Counted from the stretch's first letter, positions 18,587 through 27,407 are shown. The stretch is DNA of 64,000 nucleotides from Hyphomicrobiales bacterium (GCA_900466575.1 UBMP01000007.1:124001-188000), one strand, 5' to 3'. The notes: a model not told the origin generated them from the letters alone. Program-made: numbers and translations.

Positions 18587-19511
18587 AATTCACCTTATCC
18601 CGGCCCTTGAGCGCAAGTGTACTGCGTGCTTCGTCGGCTGTCGCGATCTCCAGGCCGGCGGCCTCGATGATCTGCCGTACCTTGGTCACCTGTTGCGCAC
18701 TGGACTCGGCCAGCTTGCCGGCTGCGATCCAGATCGAATCCTCAAGGCCGACGCGCACGTTGCCACCCATGACCACGGACATCGCGGCAATCGGCATCTG
18801 GTTGCGTCCCGCTCCCAGCACCGACCAGTGGAAGTCGGTCCCGAACAGCCGATCGGCCGTCCGCTTCATATGCACGACGTCCTCGGGATGGGCTCCGATG
18901 CCACCCAAAAGGCCGAAGACGCTCTGGATAAAGAATGGCGGCTTTATCAGCCCGCGATCGGCAAAGTGGGCCAGGGTGTAGAGGTGGCCGATGTCATAGC
19001 ATTCGATTTCGAAGCGCGTGCCTTGTCCCGCACAGGTCTCCAGAATGTGTTCGATGTCTGCAAACGTGTTCTTGAAGATCCTGTCTTTCGAACCTTCGAG
19101 ATAAGGCCGTTCCCATGCGTGCTGGAACTCCTTGAAACGGTTGAGCATCGGATAAAGGCCGAAATTCATCGAACCCATGTTCAGCGAGGCGACCTCCGGC
19201 TTGAAGACCGAGACGGGCCTCAGGCGCTCTTCCACCGTCATGAACGGACTTCCGCCCGTTGTGATGTTGAGCACGCAGTCTGACCGGGCGTGGACAGATT
19301 GCAGGATGGGCTCGAAGAGTGCCGGGGTCTGGTCCGGCATGCCCGTTTCCGGATTTCTCGCGTGAAGGTGGACGATGGCCGCGCCCGCTTCCGCAGCCTC
19401 CACGGCCGCATCCGCGATCTGTTGCTGCGTTATCGGGAGGTGCGGCGTCATGGAGGGCGTATGGATAGCGCCGGTGACTGCACAGGTGATGATGACTTTA
19501 CGGTTTGCCAT
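18573..19511 (-). CDS. BKACE family beta-keto acid cleavage enzyme
   Basis: A 312-residue TIM-barrel protein of the DUF849/3-keto-5-aminohexanoate cleavage family. Members transfer an acetyl or acyl unit from a beta-keto acid to acetyl-CoA using zinc. The N-terminal KVIITCAVTGAIHTPSMTPHLP and the metal motif VHLHARNPETG (the HxH zinc ligands) are diagnostic. The actual beta-keto acid cannot be inferred, because the family is known for many substrates. It sits between an MFS importer and an enoyl-CoA hydratase-like gene, which suggests CoA-linked catabolism. Confidence 0.87.
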   Translation of the reverse strand: MANRKVIITCAVTGAIHTPSMTPHLPITQQQIADAAVEAAEAGAAIVHLHARNPETGMPDQTPALFEPILQSVHARSDCVLNITTGGSPFMTVEERLRPVSVFKPEVASLNMGSMNFGLYPMLNRFKEFQHAWERPYLEGSKDRIFKNTFADIEHILETCAGQGTRFEIECYDIGHLYTLAHFADRGLIKPPFFIQSVFGLLGGIGAHPEDVVHMKRTADRLFGTDFHWSVLGAGRNQMPIAAMSVVMGGNVRVGLEDSIWIAAGKLAESSAQQVTKVRQIIEAAGLEIATADEARSTLALKGRDKVNFESR

Positions 19512-19589
19512 GCGGCCTCCATGCGACAGGTCGTCTCATAAGCCGGCGCATCGGTGGCGGCGCGCCGGCGGTTCTGTTTCGTCGACGCG

Positions 19590-20900
19590 TTATCTTGCGC
19601 GAGTGGGTGCGGGATAGCTGACGTCGGCTTCGCGCTTCAGCTCTTCATCGTCCAGTTCGTCGGAAAGATCGCGGCCATTCGTTTCGGGCAGCAATGAAAC
19701 GGCGATCAGCACGAAGAGGTAGGCGGACATGGCCATGATGGCCATGGCGTCCCTCAACGGAAACACGCCGCCTGAGCTGAGGACACCCACGAGGGCGGGG
19801 CAGAAAGATCCGGCAGCACGACCGAAATTGTAGCTGAAGCCTTGGCCGTTGCCGCGGATGATGCTCGGGAACAGTTCGGTGAAATAGGGACCGAGCGCGC
19901 TGTAAATACCGAGCAAGGAGAACCCCAGCAGGAAATTCAGGACGAAGGACAGCCCCGGCATATCCGGCGCATAGAGCGAGAGCGGTATGAAGACCCAGTT
20001 CAGCAGCGTGAACAGGAAGAAATTGCGCCTGCGGCCGATCGCATCGCAAAGATAGGCGGCCGAGATGTAGCCGACAAAGGAGCCGAAAGTCAGCATCAGG
20101 ACGTGGTAACCGACTTCGACCGAAGTCAGTTGCAACTGCGTCTTGAGGAAAGTGGGCAGCCAGATGACGATCGAAAAGCCGCCGGCCTGGATGCCGAGTG
20201 CAAGCATCGAGCAAAGGATGGTCGTGCGAAGATAGCGCGGATGGAAGATCATCAGCGGATTGACAGCCTTCTTTCCCTCAAGCTCCCGCCGGTTCTTCGC
20301 CTTCAGGAAAATTTCGGGCTCTCTCACGGTACGAAGCGAGAGCAGGACGAGGATCGCCGGCAGCGCACCCAGCCAGAACATCCAGCGCCATGCATCCGTT
20401 GCGGCCATGGTCCCGAACAGGATGGAAGAGAGAATGGCTGCGAAGGCATATCCGAGCGCGTAGGCGCTCTGGACACTGCCGACAGCTTTGCCGCGATATT
20501 CGGGCCTGATGATCTCGCCCATCAAGACGGCGCCGGCAGCCCATTCGCCGCCAAAGCCTATCCCCGACAGCGTGCGCGCCAGCAGCAACTGTTCGAAGGA
20601 GTTGCTGAAGCCGCTAAGAATGGTGAAGACGAAGAACCATGCAATGGCCAGCTTCATCACCTTGACGCGACCGATCCGGTCACACAAGACGCCCGCTAGC
20701 CACCCGCCGACAGCCGACGAAATCAGTGCCGATGTTCCCAGCCAGCCAGCCTGGGCATTGGTCATGCTCCAGGCCGCAATCAGCGTTGGAATCAGAAAGC
20801 TGAAAAGCTGCGTATCCAGGGCATCAACCGCCCATCCCCCGAAACACGCGTAAAACGTCTTCCGCTCTGTTGCGTTCAAGCTGTGATACCAATTGAACAT
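19590..20900 (-). CDS. MFS transporter, aromatic/organic acid symporter type
   Basis: A 436-residue protein with 12 predicted transmembrane helices and the MFS loop motif between helices 2 and 3 (GVLCDRIGRVKVMK). The start MFNWYHSLNATERKTF and FGGWAVDALDTQLFSFLIPTL are typical of the acid:proton symporter branch (ShiA, PcaK and similar). A second DAIGRRRNFF loop lies in the C-terminal half. It is in line with cupin, DUF6282, BKACE and hydratase genes and probably imports their substrate. Confidence 0.84.
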   Translation of the reverse strand: MFNWYHSLNATERKTFYACFGGWAVDALDTQLFSFLIPTLIAAWSMTNAQAGWLGTSALISSAVGGWLAGVLCDRIGRVKVMKLAIAWFFVFTILSGFSNSFEQLLLARTLSGIGFGGEWAAGAVLMGEIIRPEYRGKAVGSVQSAYALGYAFAAILSSILFGTMAATDAWRWMFWLGALPAILVLLSLRTVREPEIFLKAKNRRELEGKKAVNPLMIFHPRYLRTTILCSMLALGIQAGGFSIVIWLPTFLKTQLQLTSVEVGYHVLMLTFGSFVGYISAAYLCDAIGRRRNFFLFTLLNWVFIPLSLYAPDMPGLSFVLNFLLGFSLLGIYSALGPYFTELFPSIIRGNGQGFSYNFGRAAGSFCPALVGVLSSGGVFPLRDAMAIMAMSAYLFVLIAVSLLPETNGRDLSDELDDEELKREADVSYPAPTRAR

Positions 20901-21051
20901 GGTTCCTCCCCTCCCATAAACATGCGTTCTCCTCTACCCGTGAACGCGATCAGATCGTCATGAAATCCCCTGTCCCGCCTGCTGCGGAACAGAATGTTTG
21001 CGTCGTGAGAAACCGGTCATCCCCTCCAGGAGGTCGCGGCTTCCCTGGGCC

Positions 21052-21972
21052 TCATGAGAGGCCCAGCGCCTTCGATGCATTTGTCGCAACCATCTTGTGG
21101 ATGTCTTCGTCGCGATAGCCAAGATCCATGCACATGCCCACGCCTATCCGGAAGCCTTCCAGAGGGCTGACAACGCCAACCTGCCCGAGATCGGAGCAAA
21201 GGATCGTTCTGTCCACGCCGACTGCGTCGATATGAGCCTTGAGATCGTCGGCATTCCGGGTCTGGAACTTGGACCCCTCGAGGAACATGGCCAGCGAGTG
21301 TTCGACATAGGCGCCGGCCGCGGCAATTCCGCTGGCATCCTCCAAAGATGCGCCGACGATATCTTCCGGATGGGTGAAGATCATGTGCTTCACCCCACGC
21401 TTCCTGGCTTCCTCGAAGAGGATCCATGTCTCGCTGACGTGAATGTGTCCGCTTGCCAGCGTCATGTCGTTTTTCGCGATGACATCCAGCACTTCCCTGA
21501 CCTCATCGCGAAGCTGGCGCTGCCCGTCGAAGAGGGACACGGCCGTCGCAGGCCGCATTTTCTGCGTCGAGGCCGGATGGGACCAGCTGGACGTTTTCTC
21601 CCATTCGAGATGGTTTTCGGCGGCAAGCGTCGGCATCCAGACAACCTTGCCACCCATTGCGGCCGTATGTTCCACGGCATAGGGGTTCATTCCACCAACG
21701 GCATTGTTGAGAACAATGCCCGAGTAGATGGTGGTCGTGAGATCCGGATAGTGTTTCCGGATGAGTTCGGCGCAGACAACGCCCGAATAGTCATGGTCCT
21801 TGGTGACCGCAGCAGCAAACCCGGCTGTTGAAAGCTGTTGCGCCAGCTCGATGTGATCCAGGGCACGCGCGGCAATCGACGGACCGCTGTGTACGTGCGG
21901 ATCGACCGCGCCCTTCAGGATCTGGTCTATTCGGGCCTCGCGCGAGGCTTCCACTGTGTTGATGGCATCCAT
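21052..21972 (-). CDS. DUF6282-type metal-dependent hydrolase, function unknown
   Basis: A 306-residue protein that looks like an amidohydrolase-fold TIM barrel. DPHVHSGPS near residue 25 gives the HxH metal pair, SGHIHVSE and FTHPEDIVGA supply further histidines, and CSDLGQ near the end could supply the active-site aspartate. I believe it matches the family of unknown function DUF6282; no reaction is established. It lies in the same orientation as the BKACE/MFS genes, 36 bp downstream of the cupin gene, and probably acts early in the pathway. Confidence 0.7.
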   Translation of the reverse strand: MDAINTVEASREARIDQILKGAVDPHVHSGPSIAARALDHIELAQQLSTAGFAAAVTKDHDYSGVVCAELIRKHYPDLTTTIYSGIVLNNAVGGMNPYAVEHTAAMGGKVVWMPTLAAENHLEWEKTSSWSHPASTQKMRPATAVSLFDGQRQLRDEVREVLDVIAKNDMTLASGHIHVSETWILFEEARKRGVKHMIFTHPEDIVGASLEDASGIAAAGAYVEHSLAMFLEGSKFQTRNADDLKAHIDAVGVDRTILCSDLGQVGVVSPLEGFRIGVGMCMDLGYRDEDIHKMVATNASKALGLS

Positions 21973-22008
21973 GTCTTTCCTCCCATGAAGTCGCGACGTT
22001 CCGGCCGT

Positions 22009-22908
22009 TCAGTCCGGCATCGGATAGTCGTTGGCATTGAGAACCCAGCCCGGCTGCAACGAAAAGTCGCGGCGTGGCGGGGAGAAGATGTCGACGAGCT
22101 GGTTCACTCCATCGAGCATCCCCCGAGAGGTGTGGATTGCGGGTGGGGGTATGACCATGACCGAGGGCGAAGCACAATAGTGGTGCTCGTCCTCGCGCCA
22201 GTTGTTCAGGTTCGTCGTCCAGGGCCAGCGGAGATGATGGGTAAATGCCCCCTCCAATGCCAGAGAGATCTGCTCGAAATCGTCGTGATGATGGGGCGAC
22301 AGCTTTGTGACGTCCCTCGGGCCAACCTGCGGTGCGAGGAAATTGACCATGATCGTCGATCCGCGCCAGATCCGTCCGAAACGACCGGGCTCGTCAGGCA
22401 CATCCAGCGAATAGACGTGAACCTTGGGCTCGCCCTTCGGCGCAGGCCATGCAACGAGTTCAGCGACCGTGGCATGCGCATCTTCATAGGCGGCTGCGTT
22501 GACGCACTGCGCGCACAAATCCTCAGGTTTGGTCGTGAACAAACGGACGACGGGCCCGCTGCCACTGATCGTGATCTTGCTTTCGCCGGGCGGAATGAAG
22601 GCGATCGAATAACCCTCGATATCAAGGCTCTTGCCGGCCGACGTGACCTGTGCAGACGTTTCCGGCGTGGGCAGAAGCAGGACGAATTCATCCTGCTCCG
22701 GACCCCGATCGAAAGATGCGCCATCGTTTGCATGCGTGTAGGCGACGATGCAGTTCTGGCTCCGAACGAACCACGACTTTCCGTTCTGATCGTCGACTTG
22801 CGGCGGCTGCTCATAGAATTTGGCGATGCTGGCAGCATCAAAGCCGTCAGGTGCGGGCGCACTTGCCTTTGCTGCCAGAGCGGCGCGCGGATCTGATGGA
22901 TCGTACAT
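22009..22908 (-). CDS. bicupin-like protein of unknown function
   Basis: A 299-residue protein with no signal peptide and mostly beta-strand character. The second half has a cupin-like metal site: HHHDDFEQISLALEGAF, then PPAIHTSRG about 45 residues later. The first half is a degenerate cupin (GYSIAFIPPGESKITISGSG). I do not recognise a characterised homologue. It is first of five minus-strand genes, divergent from an aldolase, so it may be an isomerase or dioxygenase for the entry substrate. That is inference. Confidence 0.65.
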   Translation of the reverse strand: MYDPSDPRAALAAKASAPAPDGFDAASIAKFYEQPPQVDDQNGKSWFVRSQNCIVAYTHANDGASFDRGPEQDEFVLLLPTPETSAQVTSAGKSLDIEGYSIAFIPPGESKITISGSGPVVRLFTTKPEDLCAQCVNAAAYEDAHATVAELVAWPAPKGEPKVHVYSLDVPDEPGRFGRIWRGSTIMVNFLAPQVGPRDVTKLSPHHHDDFEQISLALEGAFTHHLRWPWTTNLNNWREDEHHYCASPSVMVIPPPAIHTSRGMLDGVNQLVDIFSPPRRDFSLQPGWVLNANDYPMPD

Positions 22909-23125
22909 ATTTCCTCCTCACCCCGAAAGACGACCGCAAAGTTTTGTTTCACTGTGCGATACGTCGTTCTGTTTTCATATCTGCCCATTCGATCCTTCTT
23001 GTCAAGCCGCGTGATGCAGCAAATACAAAAATGGCTGTGAATGCCGCACTTGTGACGTGCCTTCCCTCGATTTCCCTTATTCAGACCGCGCCGAGGCGAT
23101 TGATATTTATATTTTTGTACTTTAC

Positions 23126-23142
23126 GTTCTGTCTGTCAGAAC
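23126..23142. promoter_or_regulatory. candidate operator in the divergent cupin/aldolase promoter
   Basis: A dyad GTTCTGTCTGTCAGAAC (6-bp arms, 5-bp spacer) ends 12 bp before the aldolase ATG and so covers its promoter or ribosome-site region. A second GTTCTG half-site lies at 22966-22971 on the cupin side of the same intergenic region. The IclR regulator encoded next to the aldolase is the likeliest binder. The assignment is inference. Confidence 0.35.
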
Positions 23143-23154
23143 ATGGAGGATGAA

Positions 23155-23934
23155 ATGACAGTCCAGCAAGCCCACACCCGTTTCCGCGACGCCTTCAGAC
23201 AGCGTAATCCTCTGGTCGGCAGCTTCATCAAGACGCCGACCAGTCATACGGTTGAAATTCTCGGCGCCATGGGCTTCGATTTTCTGGTGATCGATGAGGA
23301 ACATGCACCTTTCGACCGAGTGACGATCGACATGGCGCTACTGGCCGCGAGAGCCTCCGGAACGGCGGGGATCGTGCGGGTGGCGGAGCCGACGCCGTCG
23401 CGGCTCCTTGCTGTCCTTGATGACGGCGCAGCCGGCGTGCTGATCCCCCATGTAGCGACAGTGGACAAAGCGAGGGCCGTCGTATCGGCCTGCCGCTATC
23501 GCGGCGGTTCACGCGGGTTCTCGAACTCCCCGAGGGCCGGCGGCTACGGCGCCGTTGCCGCCTGGCCGCATGTCGATGCCCAGGATGCGTCCGTCACGGT
23601 TATTGCTATGATCGAGGATCCGGAAGCCATCGACAATATCGAGGCCATTGTTGCCGTGGACGGCCTCGATGGCATTTTCATCGGCCGTGGAGATCTGTCG
23701 ATCGCGCTTGGCGCGGAATCGCCCAACGCGCCGGAGATCAAGGCCGCCACGGAAAAGGCAATCAAGGCTGCTCAAGCCGTTGGAAAGCCGGCCTGCGTGA
23801 TGGTCAATTCGATCGCCGAAACAGCACCTTTCGTCGACATGGGCGCCACTGCTTTCATCGTGTCATCAGACCAGGGTTTCATGCGGCAGGCGGCATCGAA
23901 GGTTCTGGCCGACTTCAAGGCAGCCTCCGCCTAG
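23155..23934 (+). CDS. HpcH/HpaI family class II aldolase/citrate lyase-type enzyme
   Basis: A 259-residue metal-dependent aldolase. I prefer the ATG at 23155 (MTVQQAHTRF) because GGAGGA lies 5 bp upstream. The family motifs are VGSFIKTPTSHTVEILG, the metal-binding FLVIDEEHAPFD, VLIPHVATVDKA and DGIFIGRGDLSIALG. Members cleave 4-hydroxy-2-keto acids into pyruvate and an aldehyde. Divergent from the cupin operon and followed by an IclR regulator, it probably yields pyruvate from the same substrate. Confidence 0.86.
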   Translation: MTVQQAHTRFRDAFRQRNPLVGSFIKTPTSHTVEILGAMGFDFLVIDEEHAPFDRVTIDMALLAARASGTAGIVRVAEPTPSRLLAVLDDGAAGVLIPHVATVDKARAVVSACRYRGGSRGFSNSPRAGGYGAVAAWPHVDAQDASVTVIAMIEDPEAIDNIEAIVAVDGLDGIFIGRGDLSIALGAESPNAPEIKAATEKAIKAAQAVGKPACVMVNSIAETAPFVDMGATAFIVSSDQGFMRQAASKVLADFKAASA

Positions 23935-24068
23935 CGCGTCGGCGCGAAAGGCGGGCAACAATACCTTCTTATTCTGTGGGAAGGCCCGTCTGTTCGCGGT
24001 GACAGTCGATTTACCGCAATCGGCGCAATCGTTATGTTGATCCAAATGCGCGAAGGGAAAGCGGCTTG

Positions 24069-24863
24069 ATGGATGAGGTTTTCGAGAAGAGCGGTGAGGG
24101 CCTGCAGACGGTCGTGCTCACGCTTCAGATACTCGAGCATGTGGTGAAAGCGAACCGCGGCGTTGGCGTCACCAGTCTTGCCAGGACCCTCGGCACCACG
24201 AAAAGCCGGATCCATCGCCACCTGCAGACCCTCGTCCAGGAGGGATACATCATCCAGCAGGAAGATTCGGAGCGCTACGAGGTGGGGCCGAAGCTTGTTT
24301 CGCTCGGCCAGACCATCGGCAGCAATGTCGACTTGGTGCGCGCCGCCTTCGATCCGCTCATGGAGCTGCGCGATGCGCTGGGACATTCGGCCGTGGCCTC
24401 ACAGATTGTTCCAGACGGCATGCGTGTTGTCGTGACGGTGCCGGGCAGATCACCGATCGAGATTGGCGTTCGTGTCGGCTCGACCCTCTCGTTTCACGCA
24501 TCAGCGCAAGGCAAGGCGGCTGCCGCCTTCTCCTCCGCCGAATTCCAGGCACGGGTACTGCGGTCGCGGCTGGATCTCTTCACGCCACAGACCATCATCA
24601 GTCCGGCAATCCTGGCCGAGGAGTTCGAGCGGGTCCGCAACCAGGGCTGGGCGGTTGCCCCAAACCAGGCCGCCGTCGGCCTCAATACGCTCGCAGCGCC
24701 GATATTCGACATTTCAGGCATGGTCTGCGGCGCGATAGGTATCGTCGATATGGTGCAATTCATCGGCGAACGACCATCTGACGATCAGATCCAGCGCACC
24801 CTCAAAGCCGCCGAGCGCATATCGAGCGGCTTGGGATATAAAGCCGAGCTCGGGCAACGCTGA
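24069..24863 (+). CDS. IclR family transcriptional regulator
   Basis: A 264-residue regulator. Residues about 10-75 form the IclR winged helix (LQILEHVVKANRGVGVTSLA, then IHRHLQTLVQEGYI). Residues about 85-260 form the effector domain with VRVGSTLSFHASAQGKAA, where IclR proteins bind small acids. TTG at 24066 directly precedes the ATG and is an alternative start. It follows the aldolase on the same strand and probably controls both divergent arms of the 17.6-23.9 kb catabolic cluster. Confidence 0.86.
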   Translation: MDEVFEKSGEGLQTVVLTLQILEHVVKANRGVGVTSLARTLGTTKSRIHRHLQTLVQEGYIIQQEDSERYEVGPKLVSLGQTIGSNVDLVRAAFDPLMELRDALGHSAVASQIVPDGMRVVVTVPGRSPIEIGVRVGSTLSFHASAQGKAAAAFSSAEFQARVLRSRLDLFTPQTIISPAILAEEFERVRNQGWAVAPNQAAVGLNTLAAPIFDISGMVCGAIGIVDMVQFIGERPSDDQIQRTLKAAERISSGLGYKAELGQR

Positions 24864-25394
24864 AGATTGATGACGCCCGAAACCCGGATGCTCGTTGAAA
24901 ACGATCGTTGTCCGGGATGGGCTCGAGACGACCGCGAGATATCGCCGGACCGACGATAGCTCGTGGAAAGCCAAGTCGTCCTGAGCTCCGGTGCGATCGG
25001 ATCGGCACATTGCCTCACAAATCTGTCATTGGGCCGGGCCGATCGGCTTTCGGACATGGGCGTCGAAGGTGGCGTCGCCTTAAACGATTTTGAGGGGCGA
25101 TCGCTTCTTCGGTTAGAATTTTACGCGTCAATAGACAAAGCGATTTCCCACCAGGTCGAGATGGCCGTTTGCACGAAGCTGGCGATGATCGGCATGGGCG
25201 AACTTCAAGCCGAATTTCGCCGCCCATTCCGCGACGGTTTGGAATGAGACCGCGATGCCGCGTTCCGCCAAAAAATCCTCGACGTCACGGAAGTTGAGCG
25301 GAAAACGATAGTAGAGCCAAACCGCATGAGCACCCGGCTGCGGGCGCCGAGACGCAGATAGACCTGCCAGATCTGCTCCTCGACCTGCGACGGC
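24864..25394. other. intergenic boundary between catabolic cluster and nif island
   Basis: This gene-free stretch of 531 bp contains the IS6-family remnant at 25128-25352 and otherwise no gene I can support. It marks where chromosomal-type catabolic genes give way to modE and the nif genes. I saw no terminal inverted repeats. Confidence 0.55.
25128..25352 (-). pseudogene. IS6-family transposase, N-terminal remnant
   Basis: On the minus strand a short frame without its own start reads HAVWLYYRFPLNFRDVEDFL, followed by AERGIAVSFQTVAEWAAKFG, and then a degraded version of the family's GDKWHLDEVV segment (RANGHLDLVGNR), before a stop. This is the helix-turn-helix N-terminus of IS6/IS26-type transposases. 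The DDE catalytic core is absent, so the element is dead. It lies at the outer edge of the nif island beside modE. Confidence 0.75.
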
Positions 25395-26204
25395 TCAGCC
25401 GAGCGCCAGAATGATCTGCGATGCCTTGATCAGGGCGCAGAGCCGATTGCCCGGCTTGATCGCCAGTGTCTTGGCGCTGTCATCCGTGATGATGGCGCAG
25501 AGGGTTTTGCCATCGCCGATATCGAGGATGACCTCCGCGTTGACGGCCCCCGGCTCCACCGAGATTACGGTACCGACGATGCGGTTGCGCGCCGAGGTCA
25601 AGACAGTTTCGTCATCAGCGATCAGGATCGGGGTCGAAGCCTTGATCAGGGCATAGGCCTCAAGGCCCGGCGCGATATTGAGATTGGCGACACTCTGCTC
25701 GGTGATGATCGCGGTCAGCGTCACCTTCTCTGAGATTTTCAGGGCGACTTCGGCATTGACGGCACCGTGCTGCACGCCGGAAATCGTTCCGTGGTAGGTA
25801 TTTCTTGCACTGGTCTTCATGATGGGACTCCATAAAAGCGACTGCGTGGGAAAAGGAAGTGAGGGATCGCCGGAAATCGTTCTCTCGAGGCTCGAGACGA
25901 TCTCGCCGAAACTGGCCGTCAGCAGCCGGTGCACCGCGATCGCGCGCCGGCCTTCTTCGGTGACGGTAGCCCCGCCGCCATGCCGCCCGCCGGCCTGCGT
26001 GACCACCATCGGCCTTGGAAAGAGATTGTTGAGCGCGTTGACGGCATCCCACGCCCCCTTGTAGCTGAGCCCGAGCGCCCGGGCCGCGGCGGAGATCGAG
26101 CCGGTCCGGTCGATTTCAGCCAAAAGGTGGAACCGGCTTTCTCCGGCATGCCCACCATTGTCTGTAACCAGCGACAGAACGGGGCGGATCGACGGGGTCA
26201 TCAT
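25395..26204 (-). CDS. modE: ModE-type molybdate-responsive regulator
   Basis: A 269-residue regulator. The N-terminal winged helix is FHLLAEIDRTGSISAAARAL followed by GLSYKGAWDAVNALNNLF. Two C-terminal Mop/TOBE molybdate-binding domains each begin TSARN and carry GAVNAEV. I chose the ATG at 26204 because AGGGAG lies 6 bp upstream. ModE represses molybdate uptake genes and can activate molybdoenzyme genes when molybdate is present. A -24/-12 promoter and a NifA site lie upstream, so this copy appears to be part of the nif regulon rather than housekeeping. Confidence 0.88.
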   Translation of the reverse strand: MMTPSIRPVLSLVTDNGGHAGESRFHLLAEIDRTGSISAAARALGLSYKGAWDAVNALNNLFPRPMVVTQAGGRHGGGATVTEEGRRAIAVHRLLTASFGEIVSSLERTISGDPSLPFPTQSLLWSPIMKTSARNTYHGTISGVQHGAVNAEVALKISEKVTLTAIITEQSVANLNIAPGLEAYALIKASTPILIADDETVLTSARNRIVGTVISVEPGAVNAEVILDIGDGKTLCAIITDDSAKTLAIKPGNRLCALIKASQIILALG

Positions 26205-26261
26205 CACATTCTCCCTTCCATTATAGAGTTCCGATGCATAACGGATCGTATGGAAAGCTAC

Positions 26262-26277
26262 AGCAAGACACATGCCA
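26262..26277 (-). promoter_or_regulatory. sigma54 (-24/-12) promoter of modE
   Basis: The minus strand reads TGGCATGTGTCTTGCT, a close match to TGGCACG-N4-TTGCW with the GG and GC elements correctly spaced. It is 58 bp upstream of the modE ATG and about 95 bp downstream of a NifA upstream site. This implies RpoN- and NifA-dependent modE expression. Confidence 0.75.
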
Positions 26278-26371
26278 TTATAAAAAATATATCTATTACA
26301 ATTACTTATGGAATAACTCAGACGCCGGAGCCTGACGTTGTCCGATTGCCGACAGAAAGCTATGTCGTGTT

Positions 26372-26387
26372 TGTCGGATATCCGACA
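26372..26387. promoter_or_regulatory. NifA upstream activator sequence (modE)
   Basis: TGTCGGATATCCGACA is a perfect palindrome matching TGT-N10-ACA. It lies between the nifQ stop and modE, and the only sigma54 promoter at a suitable distance is that of modE. Confidence 0.8.
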
Positions 26388-26414
26388 AACACGACCATTC
26401 GAAACGGAAGTCTG

Positions 26415-27077
26415 CTACTCGGCCAGGGCGAGAGCCGGCACGTGATGCAGCTCGATGCCGTTCTTCAGCCGCGCCAATCGGCTCTCACCGGTTTCCTCTC
26501 CGAAGCAGGCTTCGAAATCGTCGCATTCGCGGCAGCTGGGCGCGGTGCAAAGCGAAAACCCTTCGATTTCGCAGAGCTTGCGATAGAAATACTTCTTCCA
26601 TTTCATGTTGCCGGTATTGCCGGCCGCCAGAACCGGAAAATGTCGCCGCAGCATACGGCTCAGCTCACCACGGTTCTGAAGCCCGAGATCCTGCCAGAGA
26701 TGATCCTCGTACATGGCGCGTGCAGCGATCATGCGCGCAAGAATCACGCTTAGGGGCAAGTCGCTGCGCGCGTGTTGGAGCAGAAGATCGCGCAAGATCT
26801 CCTCTTCCATCAGCGGTCCCGGCGCGTCCTCCTGCGCATCGTCGTCTGACATGAGGCTCAGCGTGGCGAGCGGGAAGGACCGGTTGAGCAGCCGTCGCAA
26901 TTCATGCGGCGAAAGTCCCGTGGTTCCCCGGCAGGTGAGGCCGCCCTCGTCTATCTCAACCTTCGCGGCTGAGATGATGCTGGCCAGGACATGCAGGTCG
27001 AAAGCATGGTCCGGGCTCTCCGGCGGCATCTGGCCGGTAATCAGATCGGCGTAGTGAATTGCCTGCATGGCTCTCAT
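26415..27077 (-). CDS. nifQ: NifQ, molybdenum donor for FeMo-cofactor synthesis
   Basis: A 220-residue protein. The C-terminal motif CTAPSCRECDDFEAC (C-x4-C-x2-C-x5-C) is the iron-sulfur/molybdenum site that defines NifQ. NifQ carries a Mo-Fe-S cluster and hands molybdenum to NifH/NifEN. The start at 27077 follows AAGGAAAGG; MQAIHY nine bases later is an alternative. It is last in the minus-strand nifE-N-X operon. Many symbiotic rhizobia lack nifQ, so its presence fits a self-sufficient diazotroph. Confidence 0.92.
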   Translation of the reverse strand: MRAMQAIHYADLITGQMPPESPDHAFDLHVLASIISAAKVEIDEGGLTCRGTTGLSPHELRRLLNRSFPLATLSLMSDDDAQEDAPGPLMEEEILRDLLLQHARSDLPLSVILARMIAARAMYEDHLWQDLGLQNRGELSRMLRRHFPVLAAGNTGNMKWKKYFYRKLCEIEGFSLCTAPSCRECDDFEACFGEETGESRLARLKNGIELHHVPALALAE

Positions 27078-27089
27078 CCTTTCCTTTTC

Positions 27090-27407
27090 TCAGGCCGCCA
27101 GCGCGCTGGCCTCGACATGGGTCTGACAGTTTTTCGGGCAGACACGCGAGCAGGCGGAACAGCCGATGCAGGCGCCCGCGTTGTCTACCACCATGATCAT
27201 GCGGTTGAGTTCGCCGTCGAAATCGTCGTCGTCGCCGGAGCTCCGCCCCAGGATTTTGCCCTCGTCGTCGACGCCATAGAGATGCATGACGCCGCGCGAG
27301 CAGACCTTGTAGCAGCGTCCGCAGCCGATGCAGGTGCCACCATCGATCGTGGTGAGATAGGACGGTTCCCAGGAAGAACCGTCACGGGTCTTGAAGGCGT
27401 CAGGCAT
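27090..27407 (-). CDS. fdxB: ferredoxin III, nif-specific (FdxB type)
   Basis: A 105-residue ferredoxin with two cysteine clusters, CIGCGRCYKVC and CIGCSACSRVC, separated by an acidic insert (GDDDDFDGE). The true start is MPDAFKTRDG at 27407, which overlaps the upstream small gene by 8 bp; the longer open frame above it is the antiparallel reading of that gene. FdxB-type ferredoxins occur in nifENX operons and are thought to supply electrons to cofactor assembly or nitrogenase. Confidence 0.92.
   Translation of the reverse strand: MPDAFKTRDGSSWEPSYLTTIDGGTCIGCGRCYKVCSRGVMHLYGVDDEGKILGRSSGDDDDFDGELNRMIMVVDNAGACIGCSACSRVCPKNCQTHVEASALAA

Noticed and set aside
24714-25010. Minus-strand open frame across the IclR 3' end
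   Set aside because: It is mostly antisense to the IclR gene and has no family resemblance.
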